64,000 bases of DNA from JAABQT01 sp041488375 (lineage in GTDB: Bacteria > Pseudomonadota > Gammaproteobacteria > Burkholderiales > SG8-39). This document shows, one piece after another, positions 37,060-46,036 of the stretch. Position 1 is the first letter of the stretch, and the number at the start of each line of letters is the position of its first letter. A program made the translations under genes and the position numbers. The notes under the pieces are model-generated. The model did not search any database. It saw only the letters and a program-made list of their open reading frames with translations, and had not been told where the DNA came from. The stretch spans positions 1 to 64,000 of the forward strand of contig JBGPPD010000002.1 in NCBI GenBank assembly GCA_041488375.1. Reading direction: 5' to 3'.

Positions 37060-37530
37060 CTAGAGCTGCTTCTTGATGCCGTCGAGGAGGTCGGCGTGCG
37101 CCTTGGCGTCCACCTCGCGGCGCAGGATCTTCTCGGCGCCGGCTACCGCCAGCGCGGCGACCTGGTCGCGCAGCTTCTCGCGTGCGCGCGACACTTCCTG
37201 CTGGATGTCGGCCTTGGCGGCGGTTTTTTCCCGCTCGCCTACCGCCTTGGCATTGGCCTTCGCTTCCTCGACCACCTGCGCGGCGCGCTTCTCCGCCTGC
37301 GACACGATTTCTGCGGCCCGGCCCCGCGCGTCCTGGATCGCCTGCTCGGCCTGCTTGCTCGACGCCTCGAGGGATTTCCTGCCTTGCTCGCCCGCGGCCA
37401 GGCCGTCGGCGATGGTCTTCTGCCGCGCCTCGATGGCACGCAGCAACGGCGGCCAGACGAACTTGACCGTGAACCAGATGAACAGCGCAAACGCGACGGA
37501 CTGCGCGATCAGCGTGAGGTTGAAGCTCAT
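37060..37530 (-). CDS. atpF: ATP synthase b subunit
   Basis: Peripheral stalk subunit, 156 residues. One N-terminal membrane helix (about 7-25, with FTVKFVWPPLLRAIEARQKTI following) leads into a long Ala/Glu/Lys/Arg coiled coil. Only one b gene is present, as in non-photosynthetic proteobacteria. Confidence 0.96.
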   Translation of the reverse strand: MSFNLTLIAQSVAFALFIWFTVKFVWPPLLRAIEARQKTIADGLAAGEQGRKSLEASSKQAEQAIQDARGRAAEIVSQAEKRAAQVVEEAKANAKAVGEREKTAAKADIQQEVSRAREKLRDQVAALAVAGAEKILRREVDAKAHADLLDGIKKQL

Positions 37531-37552
37531 TGCAGCCCCTACGGGGTATCGT

Positions 37553-37825
37553 TCAGCGGATGACCGCGAGCAGGGGATTGGCGAACGCGAACATCATCGC
37601 CAGGCCCACGCCAATGATGAACGAGGCGTCGATCAGGCCGAGCAGCAGGAACACCTTGGCCTGCAGCGAGTTGGTGAGCTCGGGCTGGCGTGCCGCGGCC
37701 TCGAGGAAGCGGCTGCACATGATGCCGACGCCGATACAGGCGCCTGCGGCGCCGACGCCGATCATGAGGCCGATGCCGATACCGGTGTAGGCCTGGATCA
37801 TGGCCAGCATTTGGAGTTTTTCCAT
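37553..37825 (-). CDS. atpE: ATP synthase c subunit
   Basis: Rotor ring subunit, 90 residues with two membrane helices. It has Gly-rich helix 1, the polar loop ARQPEL and helix 2 with the ion-binding Asp in LLGLIDASFIIG. The carboxylate is Asp without the Gln/Glu-Ser set of sodium rings, so proton coupling is expected. Confidence 0.97.
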   Translation of the reverse strand: MEKLQMLAMIQAYTGIGIGLMIGVGAAGACIGVGIMCSRFLEAAARQPELTNSLQAKVFLLLGLIDASFIIGVGLAMMFAFANPLLAVIR

Positions 37826-37865
37826 CGTATTTCCTTTCCTGGGCGAGAGACGTTTGCGGTTGCTG

Positions 37866-38693
37866 TTAGTGGTGTTCGTGCGCCATCGAGATGTACACGA
37901 CGGTCAGCATCATGAAGATGTAAGCCTGCAGCACGACGATCAGGATGTGGAAGATCGCCCAGCCGAGGCCGAGGACTGCCGAAAGCACGGTGCCGAAAAT
38001 ACCGGTCGCCGCCAGCAGCCACAGCAGCAGGAAGATGATTTCGCCTGCGTACATGTTGCCGAACAGCCGCAGCGAATGCGACAGCGGCTTGGACACATAC
38101 TCGATGAAGTTGAACAGCAGGTTGAAGAACACGAGCAGCGGCGATGCCCAGAGCGGCTTGACGCCGAACGGCGCGCACAGCAGTTCGTGGATCCAGCCGC
38201 CCAGCCCCTTGGCCGCGATCGAGAACCAGATCATCAGCAGCCACACCGACAGCGCAAGCGCGAAAGTCGTATTCACGTCCGCGGTGGGCACCAGGCGGAA
38301 TTCGTGCGCGTGGAACACGTGTTCCAACACCCACCCCATGACGTCCACGGGCAGGAAATCCATCGCGTTCATCAGCAGCACCCAGACGAACACCGTGAGC
38401 GCCGCGGGGGCAACGAAGCGGTTGCGGTCGCCGTGGTGGAAGATGCCCTTGACCTGCTCATCGACAAACTCGAAGGCGAGTTCGACGAAAGCCTGGCGCC
38501 GGTTCGGGACCCCTGCGCTCGCTCCTCGAACCACCCACCATAGGACACCGACCGCCAGCACGCCGAGAATCGCCGCGGTCACCAGCGAATCCACATTCAG
38601 CGCCCAGAAGCTCCCTTCCCCAACCGGCTTGGTCAGGAAGGTCAGGTGGTGCTGGATGTAATCCGTCGCGTTGAAATCTTTGCCGGAAGCCAT
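37866..38693 (-). CDS. atpB: ATP synthase a subunit
   Basis: Membrane stator of Fo, 275 residues with about six helices. The essential arginine is in SLRLFGNMYAGE, and the proton-channel residues are in the last helices. It starts three bases after the atpI stop and 40 bases before atpE in the transcript. Confidence 0.97.
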   Translation of the reverse strand: MASGKDFNATDYIQHHLTFLTKPVGEGSFWALNVDSLVTAAILGVLAVGVLWWVVRGASAGVPNRRQAFVELAFEFVDEQVKGIFHHGDRNRFVAPAALTVFVWVLLMNAMDFLPVDVMGWVLEHVFHAHEFRLVPTADVNTTFALALSVWLLMIWFSIAAKGLGGWIHELLCAPFGVKPLWASPLLVFFNLLFNFIEYVSKPLSHSLRLFGNMYAGEIIFLLLWLLAATGIFGTVLSAVLGLGWAIFHILIVVLQAYIFMMLTVVYISMAHEHH

Positions 38694-38696
38694 TGC

Positions 38697-39077
38697 CTAT
38701 TCTTGGTCGCGAACAAAAAACGCCATGCCGAAAATCAGGACCGTTGCAACGAACGATCCAAAGAACGCGGGCGCGACGACGCTCTGATACGCCGCGAGCA
38801 CCAGCCACAGCAGGATCACGATGAGGCCGATTTTGACGCCCTCGGCCGCCAGCGCGCCAACCAGGACCTCCCCTGCGGACTGCGCTTTCCCCTTCGACGC
38901 CACAACCGCCGATGCCCAACCGGCGCATATGCTGACCGCGCCACCCAGGGCTGCGGACAGGGCGCCATCGACGCCTGCCAGAATTCCCACGGCGAGCGAC
39001 AAGGCAGCGGTGGCGATTAATTGCCACCGCAAGACGGTGCGGATCGGCTTGCGCAGGGGGCCCAGACTGGCGTTCAT
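38697..39077 (-). CDS. atpI: ATP synthase I-family protein
   Basis: First gene of the atp operon, a 126-residue membrane protein with four helices. It contains LAAAGAVSICAG-like and AAEGVKIGLIVILLWLVL segments seen in AtpI, which helps assemble the c ring or supplies magnesium but is not part of the enzyme. The ATG at 39077 is used; a TTG six codons upstream is less likely. A sigma-70 type promoter lies just upstream. Confidence 0.88.
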   Translation of the reverse strand: MNASLGPLRKPIRTVLRWQLIATAALSLAVGILAGVDGALSAALGGAVSICAGWASAVVASKGKAQSAGEVLVGALAAEGVKIGLIVILLWLVLAAYQSVVAPAFFGSFVATVLIFGMAFFVRDQE

Positions 39078-39104
39078 GCTCTTTGCCCCCCGCAAAGCCG
39101 CGCG

Positions 39105-39134
39105 ATTTTAACGGCTTGCACCAAGAACGGTCAA
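39105..39134 (-). promoter_or_regulatory. Sigma-70 promoter of the atp operon
   Basis: On the minus strand TTGACC (39129-39134) and TAAAAT (39105-39110) are separated by 18 bases. They stand 28 bases before the atpI start, in the short gap after parB. The near-consensus boxes and position support a strong constitutive promoter for all nine atp genes. Confidence 0.65.
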
Positions 39135-39169
39135 CGCATTGCGCTGCAGCATCCGCGTGGCGCCCGCCT

Positions 39170-40006
39170 TCAGCGCAGCTTCTTGAGCAGTTGATCGAGG
39201 TGGTCGAGGCCGGAGTAGTGCACGATCACGCGGCCCTTGCCCTTGCGGCCGCTGCGGATCTCGACTGTGGTGCCCAATCGGTTGGACACCTCTTCTTCAA
39301 GTCGCTCGAGGTCCCGATCGGGCTTCGCCGCACGCCGCGCGCCCTGACCCCGCAACATTTTCGCTACCAGCGCTTCAGTTTCGCGCACCGACAACCCGCG
39401 TGCTGCCGTCCTGTTTGCAGCTTCGATCTGGCGTGCGCCCTCCAGCGCCAGCACTGCACGCGCGTGCCCCATCTCCAGGACACCCTCCATCACCATTGCC
39501 TGCACTGGTTTGGCCAGGCGCAGCAGACGCAGCAAATTGGTCGTGGCACTGCGCGAGCGCCCGACAGCGTCGGCGGCCTGTTCGTGCGTCATGCGGAACT
39601 CGTCGACCAGCCGCTGCAATCCGGCCGCCTCCTCCATGGGATTGAGGTTTTCGCGCTGGATGTTCTCGATCAGCGACATCGCCAATGCGGATTCGTCCGG
39701 GACCTCGCGGATGAGCGCGGGGATCTCCTGCAGCCCTGCCATCTGCGCAGCGCGCCAGCGCCGCTCCCCGGCGATCAGCTCGTAGCGGTCGCGGTCCACC
39801 GGGCGCACCAGTACCGGCTGCATGAGGCCCTGGGACTTGATGGACGCGGCGAGTTCGGCGAGCGCTTCCTGTCCCATGCGAGTGCGCGGCTGGTACTTGC
39901 CGGGCCGGATTCGGCCCACCGGCAGCTTGGCGAGCGCATCCCGCGGCGCTTCGCCGGCGCCCAACAGCGCGTCCAGGCCGCGGCCCAGTCCCCTTGGCTT
40001 GCTCAT
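39170..40006 (-). CDS. parB: Chromosome-partitioning protein ParB
   Basis: CTP-dependent parS-binding clamp, 278 residues. It begins MSKPRGLGRGLDALLG, the ParA-contact N-terminus. It has the CTPase motif AGERRWRAA and box 2 ENIQRENLNPMEEA, then the helix-turn-helix MTHEQAADAVGRSRSATTNL. A C-terminal dimerisation domain follows. It is 25 bases downstream of parA. Two parS palindromes lie 3.4 kb away, upstream of mnmG. Confidence 0.97.
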   Translation of the reverse strand: MSKPRGLGRGLDALLGAGEAPRDALAKLPVGRIRPGKYQPRTRMGQEALAELAASIKSQGLMQPVLVRPVDRDRYELIAGERRWRAAQMAGLQEIPALIREVPDESALAMSLIENIQRENLNPMEEAAGLQRLVDEFRMTHEQAADAVGRSRSATTNLLRLLRLAKPVQAMVMEGVLEMGHARAVLALEGARQIEAANRTAARGLSVRETEALVAKMLRGQGARRAAKPDRDLERLEEEVSNRLGTTVEIRSGRKGKGRVIVHYSGLDHLDQLLKKLR

Positions 40007-40031
40007 GGCTTGCGTCCAGGTGGTTGCAGAC

Positions 40032-40817
40032 TCATGCAGCGGCAGACAATCCACTGCGTTCCCGCTCGAGCACTTCCTCGGCCAGCGACAGATACGCCTG
40101 GGCGCCCTTGGATTCCGGATCCCACAGTACCGCCGGCGTGCCGTAGCTTGGCGCCTCGGCCAAACGCACGTTGCGCGGCACGATGCTCCTGTAAACCTTG
40201 TCTGCGAAGTGCGTTTCGAGCTGGTCCGATACCTGCTGCGCGAGCGTATTGCGGGCGTCGTACATGGTACGCAGCAATCCTGCGATCTCCAGGTTCGGAT
40301 TGAGATTCGCGCGCACACGCTTGACGGTGTCGACGAGGTCGGACAAGCCTTCCAGCGCGTAGTACTCGCACTGCATCGGGATCAGCACAGACTGCGCGGC
40401 CACTAGGCCGTTCAGGGTCAGCAGCGACAGTGAAGGCGGGCAATCGATGAACACGAAGTCGTATTCGCGCTCGACCGCGGCCAGCGCTGACTTGAGGCGG
40501 CTTTCGCGATTCTGCAGATCGACCAGTTCGATCTCCGCACCGGCCAGCTCGCGGTTGGCGGGCAGCAGGTCGTAGCCCCCTCGTTCGGCGCGAGTACGAA
40601 TGTTGGCGATCTCGCCGAGCCCGAGCAGCACGTGATACACGGTGCGGGCCGCAGTACGCTTGTCCACGCCGCTGCCCATGGTGGCATTGCCCTGCGGGTC
40701 CAGGTCGATGAGCAAGGTGCGCTGGCCAGCGCGGGCGAGCGCGGCGGCGAGATTGACACTGGTGGTGGTCTTGCCGACGCCCCCTTTCTGGTTTACCACT
40801 GCGATCACACGCGCCAT
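40032..40817 (-). CDS. parA: Chromosome-partitioning ATPase ParA (Soj)
   Basis: Deviant Walker ATPase, 261 residues. It has KGGVGKTTTSVNLA with the signature Lys, DLDPQGNATMGSG and FIDCPPSLSLLTLN. It starts MARVIAVVNQ with no N-terminal DNA-binding extension, so it is the chromosomal type. It works with ParB on origin segregation. It lies three bases after rsmG. Confidence 0.97.
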   Translation of the reverse strand: MARVIAVVNQKGGVGKTTTSVNLAAALARAGQRTLLIDLDPQGNATMGSGVDKRTAARTVYHVLLGLGEIANIRTRAERGGYDLLPANRELAGAEIELVDLQNRESRLKSALAAVEREYDFVFIDCPPSLSLLTLNGLVAAQSVLIPMQCEYYALEGLSDLVDTVKRVRANLNPNLEIAGLLRTMYDARNTLAQQVSDQLETHFADKVYRSIVPRNVRLAEAPSYGTPAVLWDPESKGAQAYLSLAEEVLERERSGLSAAA

Positions 40818-40820
40818 GCA

Positions 40821-41450
40821 TCACCCTTGGCAATGGCACAGCACGAGATGGCGCTGCGCCTCGAGCAGCGGTACCTGCAGGCGCCGCACATCGCGGCAAT
40901 CTGCACCGGCAGGCACGCGTTCGAGTTCTGCTTGCGGAAACACGCCTTTCATCGCGGCGAGCACTCCGCCGGGGGCCAGAAGATGCCGGCAGGCACCGAT
41001 GAAATCGGCAAGCTCGGCGAAGCCACGCGTGATGACGCAGTCGAACAGCTGTGCGGGCTGCCAGTCCTGGACTCGGCCGACATGCACGTCTGCATTCGCA
41101 AGTTTCAATTCGATCACCGCTTGCTGCAGGAACGCGCCTTTCTTGTGATTGGCGTCGTTGAGCGTCACGCGACGCTCGGGCTGCGCGATCGCGAGCGGGA
41201 TCCCGGGCAGCCCGCCGCCCGAGCCGATGTCCGCAAGCGTTCCCGCCGGCAGATGCGGCAGGACGGCGAGCGAATCGAGCAGGTGGTGGCTGATCATCTT
41301 TTCCGGGTCGCGGATCGCGGTCAGGTTATAGGTCTTGTTCCATTTCGCGAGCAACTCGAGATAGGCGAGCAGTTTTTCCCGCGCTCCCCCGGGCAGCGCC
41401 AGCGCAAATTCGTCCAGCCCGCGCTGCAGCGCGGCCTGTTGCGACCTCAC
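40821..41450 (-). CDS. rsmG: 16S rRNA (guanine-527-N7) methyltransferase RsmG
   Basis: SAM-dependent methyltransferase, 209 residues. It has the segment WNKTYNLTAIRDPEKMISHHLLDSL, SAM motif ADIGSGGGLPGIPLAI and NDANHKKGAFLQQ. It overlaps the mnmG stop by four bases, the usual gidA-gidB arrangement. Confidence 0.97.
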   Translation of the reverse strand: MRSQQAALQRGLDEFALALPGGAREKLLAYLELLAKWNKTYNLTAIRDPEKMISHHLLDSLAVLPHLPAGTLADIGSGGGLPGIPLAIAQPERRVTLNDANHKKGAFLQQAVIELKLANADVHVGRVQDWQPAQLFDCVITRGFAELADFIGACRHLLAPGGVLAAMKGVFPQAELERVPAGADCRDVRRLQVPLLEAQRHLVLCHCQG

Positions 41451-43339
41451 GCACGCTTCTTCTGCGGCGGGAAGCCTCTTTTGAGATGTACCAGCAGCAA
41501 AGAGATCGCAGCAGGCGTGATCCCGGAAATACGTGCCGCTTGACCCAGCGTTTCGGGCCGCTGTTGTTCGAGCTTTTGCAGCACTTCCTTGGATAGCCCG
41601 CGCACGGCGCGGTAGTCGAGTTCAGCCGGCAATCTGCAATCTTCCTGACCAGCATTGCGCTCAACTTCGACTTTCTGGCGCTCGATATAACCTCGGTATT
41701 TGGCTTGAATTTCCACTTGCTCCGCGACCAAATCATCCTCGACACCAGTACCTGCAGTGGGAAGTGTCATAAGTGAGCGATAACTCACTTCTGGCCGCCG
41801 CAGCAGCGTGGCAAGGGAGTAGTGCCGTTCGATCGGCTTGCCAAAGACGCGTACCGCATCAGCCTCGGTGAGCCCTGCGGGCGAGACCCAAAGATGCTCC
41901 AGCCGCTCCTGTTCACTGGAAATGGCGTCTCGCTTGCGACCAAAGGCATGCCAGCGCGCATCGTCCACCAATCCGAGCCGGCGACCAGTTTCGGTGAGGC
42001 GCAGGTCGGCGTTGTCCTCACGCAGCATGAGCCGGTATTCGGCACGACTGGTGAACATTCGGTATGGCTCCGACACGCCGCGCGTGATGAGATCATCCAC
42101 GAGCACCCCGAGGTACGCCTCGTCGCGCCGCGGGCACCACGCGTCAGCACCACGCACCTGAAGCGCAGCGTTGATACCAGCCAGCAAGCCCTGGGCAGCC
42201 GCTTCCTCATAGCCCGTCGTGCCATTGATCTGGCCGGCGAAGAAAAGGCCTCCGAAGGTTTTTGTCTCTAGCGAGGACTTCAGGTTGCGCGGATCGAAAT
42301 AGTCGTACTCAATGGCATAACCAGGACGCAGGATGTGGGCTTGTTCGAGCCCTCGAATCGAGCGTACCAGTTCCAGCTGAACGTCGAATGGCAAGCTGGT
42401 CGAGATGCCGTTGGGATAGATCTCGTGAGTTTCCAAGCCCTCAGGCTCTAGGAAGATCTGGTGGCTGGCCTTGTCGGCAAAGCGGTGGATCTTGTCTTCA
42501 ATAGAAGGGCAGTAACGAGGACCAACGCCTTGGATCACCCCTGTGTACATCGGCGAACGGTCCAACCCCTTGCGGATCGCCGCATGGCTACGCTCATTGG
42601 TACGCGTGATCCAGCAGGGCAGCTGGCGCGGATGCATGTTTCGATCGCCCACAAACGAAAAGACCGGCTCGGGTGAATCTCCCGGCTGCTGTTCCATGAC
42701 CGAAAAATCAATCGACCGGCCATCCAGCCGGGGTGGCGTCCCAGTTTTCAGCCTGCCCACCGGCAGTTTCATCTCCCGCAGACGGGCCGCGAGCGTCACA
42801 GCGGCAGGATCGCCCGCACGACCTGCCTGGTAGCTCTGCAAGCCAACATGGACAACGCCGGAAAGGAACGTTCCAGCAGTCAGCACTACCGCGCGACCGT
42901 GGAAGCGGATTCCCAGCTGGGTGATCACTCCTGCGACACGTCTTCCGTCCAGCACGATATCGTCGACCGCTTGTTGGAACAGCGTCAGATTCGGTTGATT
43001 CTCCAGCCTGCGGCGAATCGATCGCCGATACAGAACCCGATCCGCTTGCGCGCGCGTGGCTCGCACCGCCGGACCCTTCGAAGAATTCAGCGTGCGAAAC
43101 TGGATTCCGGCTTCATCCGTGGCGGAAGCCATTGCGCCACCAAGCGCGTCAATTTCCTTGACCAGGTGCCCTTTGCCAATCCCGCCAATTGACGGATTGC
43201 AGGACATTTGGCCCAGCGTCTCGATGCTGTGAGTCAGTAGCAGGGTTCGACTACCCATCCGGGCGGCGGCGAGGGCAGCTTCGGTGCCGGCATGGCCGCC
43301 ACCCACCACGATCACATCGAATTCAGTCGGAAACTGCAT
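41447..43339 (-). CDS. mnmG: tRNA uridine-5-carboxymethylaminomethyl modification enzyme MnmG (GidA)
   Basis: FAD enzyme of 630 residues that with MnmE modifies U34 of tRNAs. It has the dinucleotide motif VVGGGHAGTEAALAAARMG and the signatures GPRYCPSIEDKI and AGQINGTTGYEEAAAQG. The ATG at 43339 is preferred to a TTG three codons upstream. It is the first gene of the mnmG-rsmG-parA-parB group, and parS sites are in its 5' region. Its partner MnmE is encoded at 48-49.3 kb. Confidence 0.97.
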   Translation of the reverse strand: MQFPTEFDVIVVGGGHAGTEAALAAARMGSRTLLLTHSIETLGQMSCNPSIGGIGKGHLVKEIDALGGAMASATDEAGIQFRTLNSSKGPAVRATRAQADRVLYRRSIRRRLENQPNLTLFQQAVDDIVLDGRRVAGVITQLGIRFHGRAVVLTAGTFLSGVVHVGLQSYQAGRAGDPAAVTLAARLREMKLPVGRLKTGTPPRLDGRSIDFSVMEQQPGDSPEPVFSFVGDRNMHPRQLPCWITRTNERSHAAIRKGLDRSPMYTGVIQGVGPRYCPSIEDKIHRFADKASHQIFLEPEGLETHEIYPNGISTSLPFDVQLELVRSIRGLEQAHILRPGYAIEYDYFDPRNLKSSLETKTFGGLFFAGQINGTTGYEEAAAQGLLAGINAALQVRGADAWCPRRDEAYLGVLVDDLITRGVSEPYRMFTSRAEYRLMLREDNADLRLTETGRRLGLVDDARWHAFGRKRDAISSEQERLEHLWVSPAGLTEADAVRVFGKPIERHYSLATLLRRPEVSYRSLMTLPTAGTGVEDDLVAEQVEIQAKYRGYIERQKVEVERNAGQEDCRLPAELDYRAVRGLSKEVLQKLEQQRPETLGQAARISGITPAAISLLLVHLKRGFPPQKKRA

Positions 43340-43375
43340 GTGGGCCAACTCTGAGGAGGCGGCATGATACGTGAA

Positions 43376-43391
43376 TGTTCCACGTGGAACT
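43376..43391. promoter_or_regulatory. parS-like site 1
   Basis: TGTTCCACGTGGAACT differs at one outer base from the palindrome TGTTCCACGTGGAACA, a known variant of the bacterial parS consensus TGTTTCACGTGAAACA. It lies 37 bases upstream of the mnmG start and should bind ParB. Confidence 0.8.
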
Positions 43392-43414
43392 AGCGGAAGC
43401 CGCCACCTACACCA

Positions 43415-43430
43415 TGTTCCACGTGGAACA
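43415..43430. promoter_or_regulatory. parS site 2
   Basis: TGTTCCACGTGGAACA is a perfect 16-base palindrome matching the parS form used in betaproteobacteria. It is spaced 39 bases from site 1, on the same gap between mnmG and the MFS gene and about 10 kb from the putative oriC. Confidence 0.87.
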
Positions 43431-43509
43431 AGAGTGACTTAGGGGATTGCTGCAATGCAGCAATCTACATTCTCATGAGACAATCGCGGCCCTTTTGCGC
43501 CGTCCCCCC

Positions 43510-44691
43510 GTGATTTCCCTCACCCGCTACGCCACGCTTCTCGAACGACCCGATCTGACGCGCACCATCATCGCCTCAGTGATCGGTCGATTGCCGATCG
43601 GCATCCTCGGCCTCGCCATCTTGCTTGCCACACAGGCCTCCAGCGAGTCCTTCGGCCTGGCGGGCGCGGTCGCCGCCTGCTACCTCGCAGGGCTCGCTGC
43701 CATGGCGCCCGTGCTCGGGCGCGTCATCGATCGCAAGGGCCCCGCGCGCACGTTGGCTGTTTGTACATTCCTATTTCCTGCAGCACTTGTGTCCCTGGTT
43801 GTAGCTCTGCACCTTGGCGCGCCCCTATGGACCGCATTCGCACTAGCAGCCCTCGCCGGTGCCTGCTTTCCACCCATAACGGTGTGTCTGCGCACGTTTC
43901 TGCGCCAACGCCTGACCGAAGAGACTCAGCTCGCTGCCGCGTATTCGCTCGAATCCGTGCTGATCGAGATCATTTTCATCATCGGCCCGATGCTGGTCGC
44001 CTTCTTCGTCGCCTACCTTTCGGCCGGTGCGGCCGTCCTGTTTGCCGCAAGTTGCGGCTTGCTCGGCACCTGGCTGTTCCTGCGTTCCCCGGCGCTCGTG
44101 CAATGGCGCATCGAGGAACGAAAGGTTGCGAGCCTGTTCGGACCTCTCGCGGTGCGCGGCTTCGTGCCTCTGCTCGCCGTCATCCTGGCGTACTCGGGCG
44201 CGTTCGGCCTGGTGGAGATCGGCGTCACCGCCTACGCGACGGAATCTGGCCGGCCAGCGCTGGCCGGCTTGATCCTCGGCCTAATGAGCGTGGGTAGCGC
44301 AGTCGGGGGCCTTGCTTACGGCAGCCGTAGTTGGCGCTTGCCGCTCGCGCGCCAGTTCGCCTTGATGCTCGCGATCATGGGAGTGGGTGTTGCTGCGCTG
44401 TCGCTGATCGCAAACGTCTTCGTGTTTTCTGCGCTCGGCGTACTGGCGGGCGTGGTCATGGCGCCGGCGCTTATCATCCAGTCGATGCTCGTCGCCAGAA
44501 CGGCGCCCCAGCACTTCGCGACTGAAGCGTTCACCTGGTCCGCAACCTGCCTGCTAAGCGGCGTTGGCGTCGGCCTCGCCGCCGGCGGACTAATACTTGA
44601 GCGCGCGAACTCTGCGGCGGTGCTGGTAGCGGCGGGAGCGGTGGCACTGAGCGCGTCGCTGATTTCCCTCGCCACACTGCGTGCAAACTAA
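43510..44691 (+). CDS. Major facilitator superfamily transporter
   Basis: A 393-residue inner-membrane protein with about 12 helices. The DRKGP loop after helix 2 (GRVIDRKGPARTL) is MFS motif A. The second half has GLILGLMSVGSAVGGLAYG. It resembles drug or sugar efflux MFS proteins of the YfkF/SetA sort, but the substrate is unknown. The start is uncertain: GTG at 43510 fits the first helix, while a TTG at 43447 is further upstream. No good ribosome site was seen for either. Confidence 0.8.
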   Translation: MISLTRYATLLERPDLTRTIIASVIGRLPIGILGLAILLATQASSESFGLAGAVAACYLAGLAAMAPVLGRVIDRKGPARTLAVCTFLFPAALVSLVVALHLGAPLWTAFALAALAGACFPPITVCLRTFLRQRLTEETQLAAAYSLESVLIEIIFIIGPMLVAFFVAYLSAGAAVLFAASCGLLGTWLFLRSPALVQWRIEERKVASLFGPLAVRGFVPLLAVILAYSGAFGLVEIGVTAYATESGRPALAGLILGLMSVGSAVGGLAYGSRSWRLPLARQFALMLAIMGVGVAALSLIANVFVFSALGVLAGVVMAPALIIQSMLVARTAPQHFATEAFTWSATCLLSGVGVGLAAGGLILERANSAAVLVAAGAVALSASLISLATLRAN

Positions 44692-44698
44692 GCCAAGG

Positions 44699-46036
44699 CT
44701 AGGCGATCACCGCAGATTTCAGGACCGAGTTGAGCGCAAATCCGAGTTTCGAGACCAGTTCGTCGAGCTGGTCTTCCTCGAGGATGAACGGCGGCGCGAG
44801 CAGTATGTGATCGCCCTGCGCGCCGTCGAGCGTGCCGCCCATCGGATAGCACATCAGGCCCGCCTCGAGCGCTTCCTTCTTGACCTTTGCATGAACGCGC
44901 AGCACAGGATCGAAAGGCCGCTTCGCGGCGCGGTCAGCAACCAACTCCACGCCCCAGAGCAGACCCCTGCCGCGGATATCTCCGACGTGCGGATGCTCGC
45001 CAAAGGCTGCGCGCAGCTTTGCCTCCAGCAGCCTCCCCAGCGGCATCACCCGTGCAAGCAACCCGTCATGGTGCAGGCGCCGTTGCACCGCGAGCGCGCC
45101 TGCGCAGGCGGCGGCGTGTCCCAGGTAGGTATGGCCATGCTGGAAGAATCCGCTGCTCGAGACGATGGTGTCATAGACGTGCTTGGCAACCAGCACCGCG
45201 CCGATCGGTTGGTAACCGGCACCCAGGCCTTTCGCCGCCGTCACCAGATCAGGCACGATGCCTTCCTGCTCGAAAGCGTAGAGCGACCCACAGCGGCCCA
45301 TGCCGCACATCACTTCGTCGAGGATCAGCAGGATTCCATGCCGATCGCACACCTCGCGAACGCACTTGAAATAGCCCGCCACCGGGGGCACCGCGCCTAG
45401 CGTGGCACCGGCCACCGTTTCCGCAACGAAGGCGATCACCTTGTCGCCGCCCAGCCTGCGAATTTCCGACTCGAGCTCCACGGCGAGACGCTCACCGTAG
45501 GCCGCGTCCGCCTCGCCAGCCTGTTTCCCACGGTAGGCATAGCAGGGTGAGACATGCGTCGTCCCAACAAGCAGCGGCTCGAACTGCCTGCGACGCGCTG
45601 CGCTGCCGCCGATGGCGAGCGCGCCGAGAGTATTGCCGTGATAGGACTGGCGACGGCCGATCAAGTAACGGCGCTGCGGCTCGCCTTTCTCTACGAAATA
45701 CTGGCGCGCCAGTTTGAGCGCGGCCTCGATCGCTTCCGAGCCGCCGGATACCAAATACACCTTCTCCAGAGGCGCGGGCGCACGCTCAATGAGCGCGTCG
45801 GCCAGTGCTTCCATCGGCTCGTTGGTGAAGAAAGAGGTATGTGCGAACGGCAACTTGCCGAGCTGCTCCTGGATCGCTTTAATCACCGACTGATCCGAGT
45901 GCCCCAGGCAGGACACCGCCGCGCCGCCGGAGGCATCGAGGTAGCGCTTGCCACCGCGGTCGACAAGGTAGGCGCCTTCACCACGCACCGCGACCGGATA
46001 GGACTGGCGCGGATTGCGGTGAAAGACCCGGGTCAC
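44699..46036 (-). CDS. Class III PLP aminotransferase
   Basis: A 445-residue class III aminotransferase with YLVSGGSEAIEAALKLARQY, ILLILDEVMCGMGRCGSLYAFE and the PLP lysine near residue 269 in AAKGLGAGYQPIGAV. The family covers beta-alanine-, taurine-, putrescine- and DAPA-type enzymes, so the amine is not assignable. It starts with GTG, overlapping the pckG stop (GTGA), which suggests it is made with PEP carboxykinase. Confidence 0.87.
   Translation of the reverse strand: MTRVFHRNPRQSYPVAVRGEGAYLVDRGGKRYLDASGGAAVSCLGHSDQSVIKAIQEQLGKLPFAHTSFFTNEPMEALADALIERAPAPLEKVYLVSGGSEAIEAALKLARQYFVEKGEPQRRYLIGRRQSYHGNTLGALAIGGSAARRRQFEPLLVGTTHVSPCYAYRGKQAGEADAAYGERLAVELESEIRRLGGDKVIAFVAETVAGATLGAVPPVAGYFKCVREVCDRHGILLILDEVMCGMGRCGSLYAFEQEGIVPDLVTAAKGLGAGYQPIGAVLVAKHVYDTIVSSSGFFQHGHTYLGHAAACAGALAVQRRLHHDGLLARVMPLGRLLEAKLRAAFGEHPHVGDIRGRGLLWGVELVADRAAKRPFDPVLRVHAKVKKEALEAGLMCYPMGGTLDGAQGDHILLAPPFILEEDQLDELVSKLGFALNSVLKSAVIA

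Noticed and set aside
37553..37825. Sodium-coupled ATP synthase
   Set aside because: The c subunit has Asp in LIDASF and lacks the Gln and Glu-Ser ligand set of sodium rings.
43447..43509. N-terminal extension of the MFS protein from TTG 43447
   Set aside because: The added residues are polar and not part of a membrane helix, and no ribosome site supports the TTG; kept only as an alternative.
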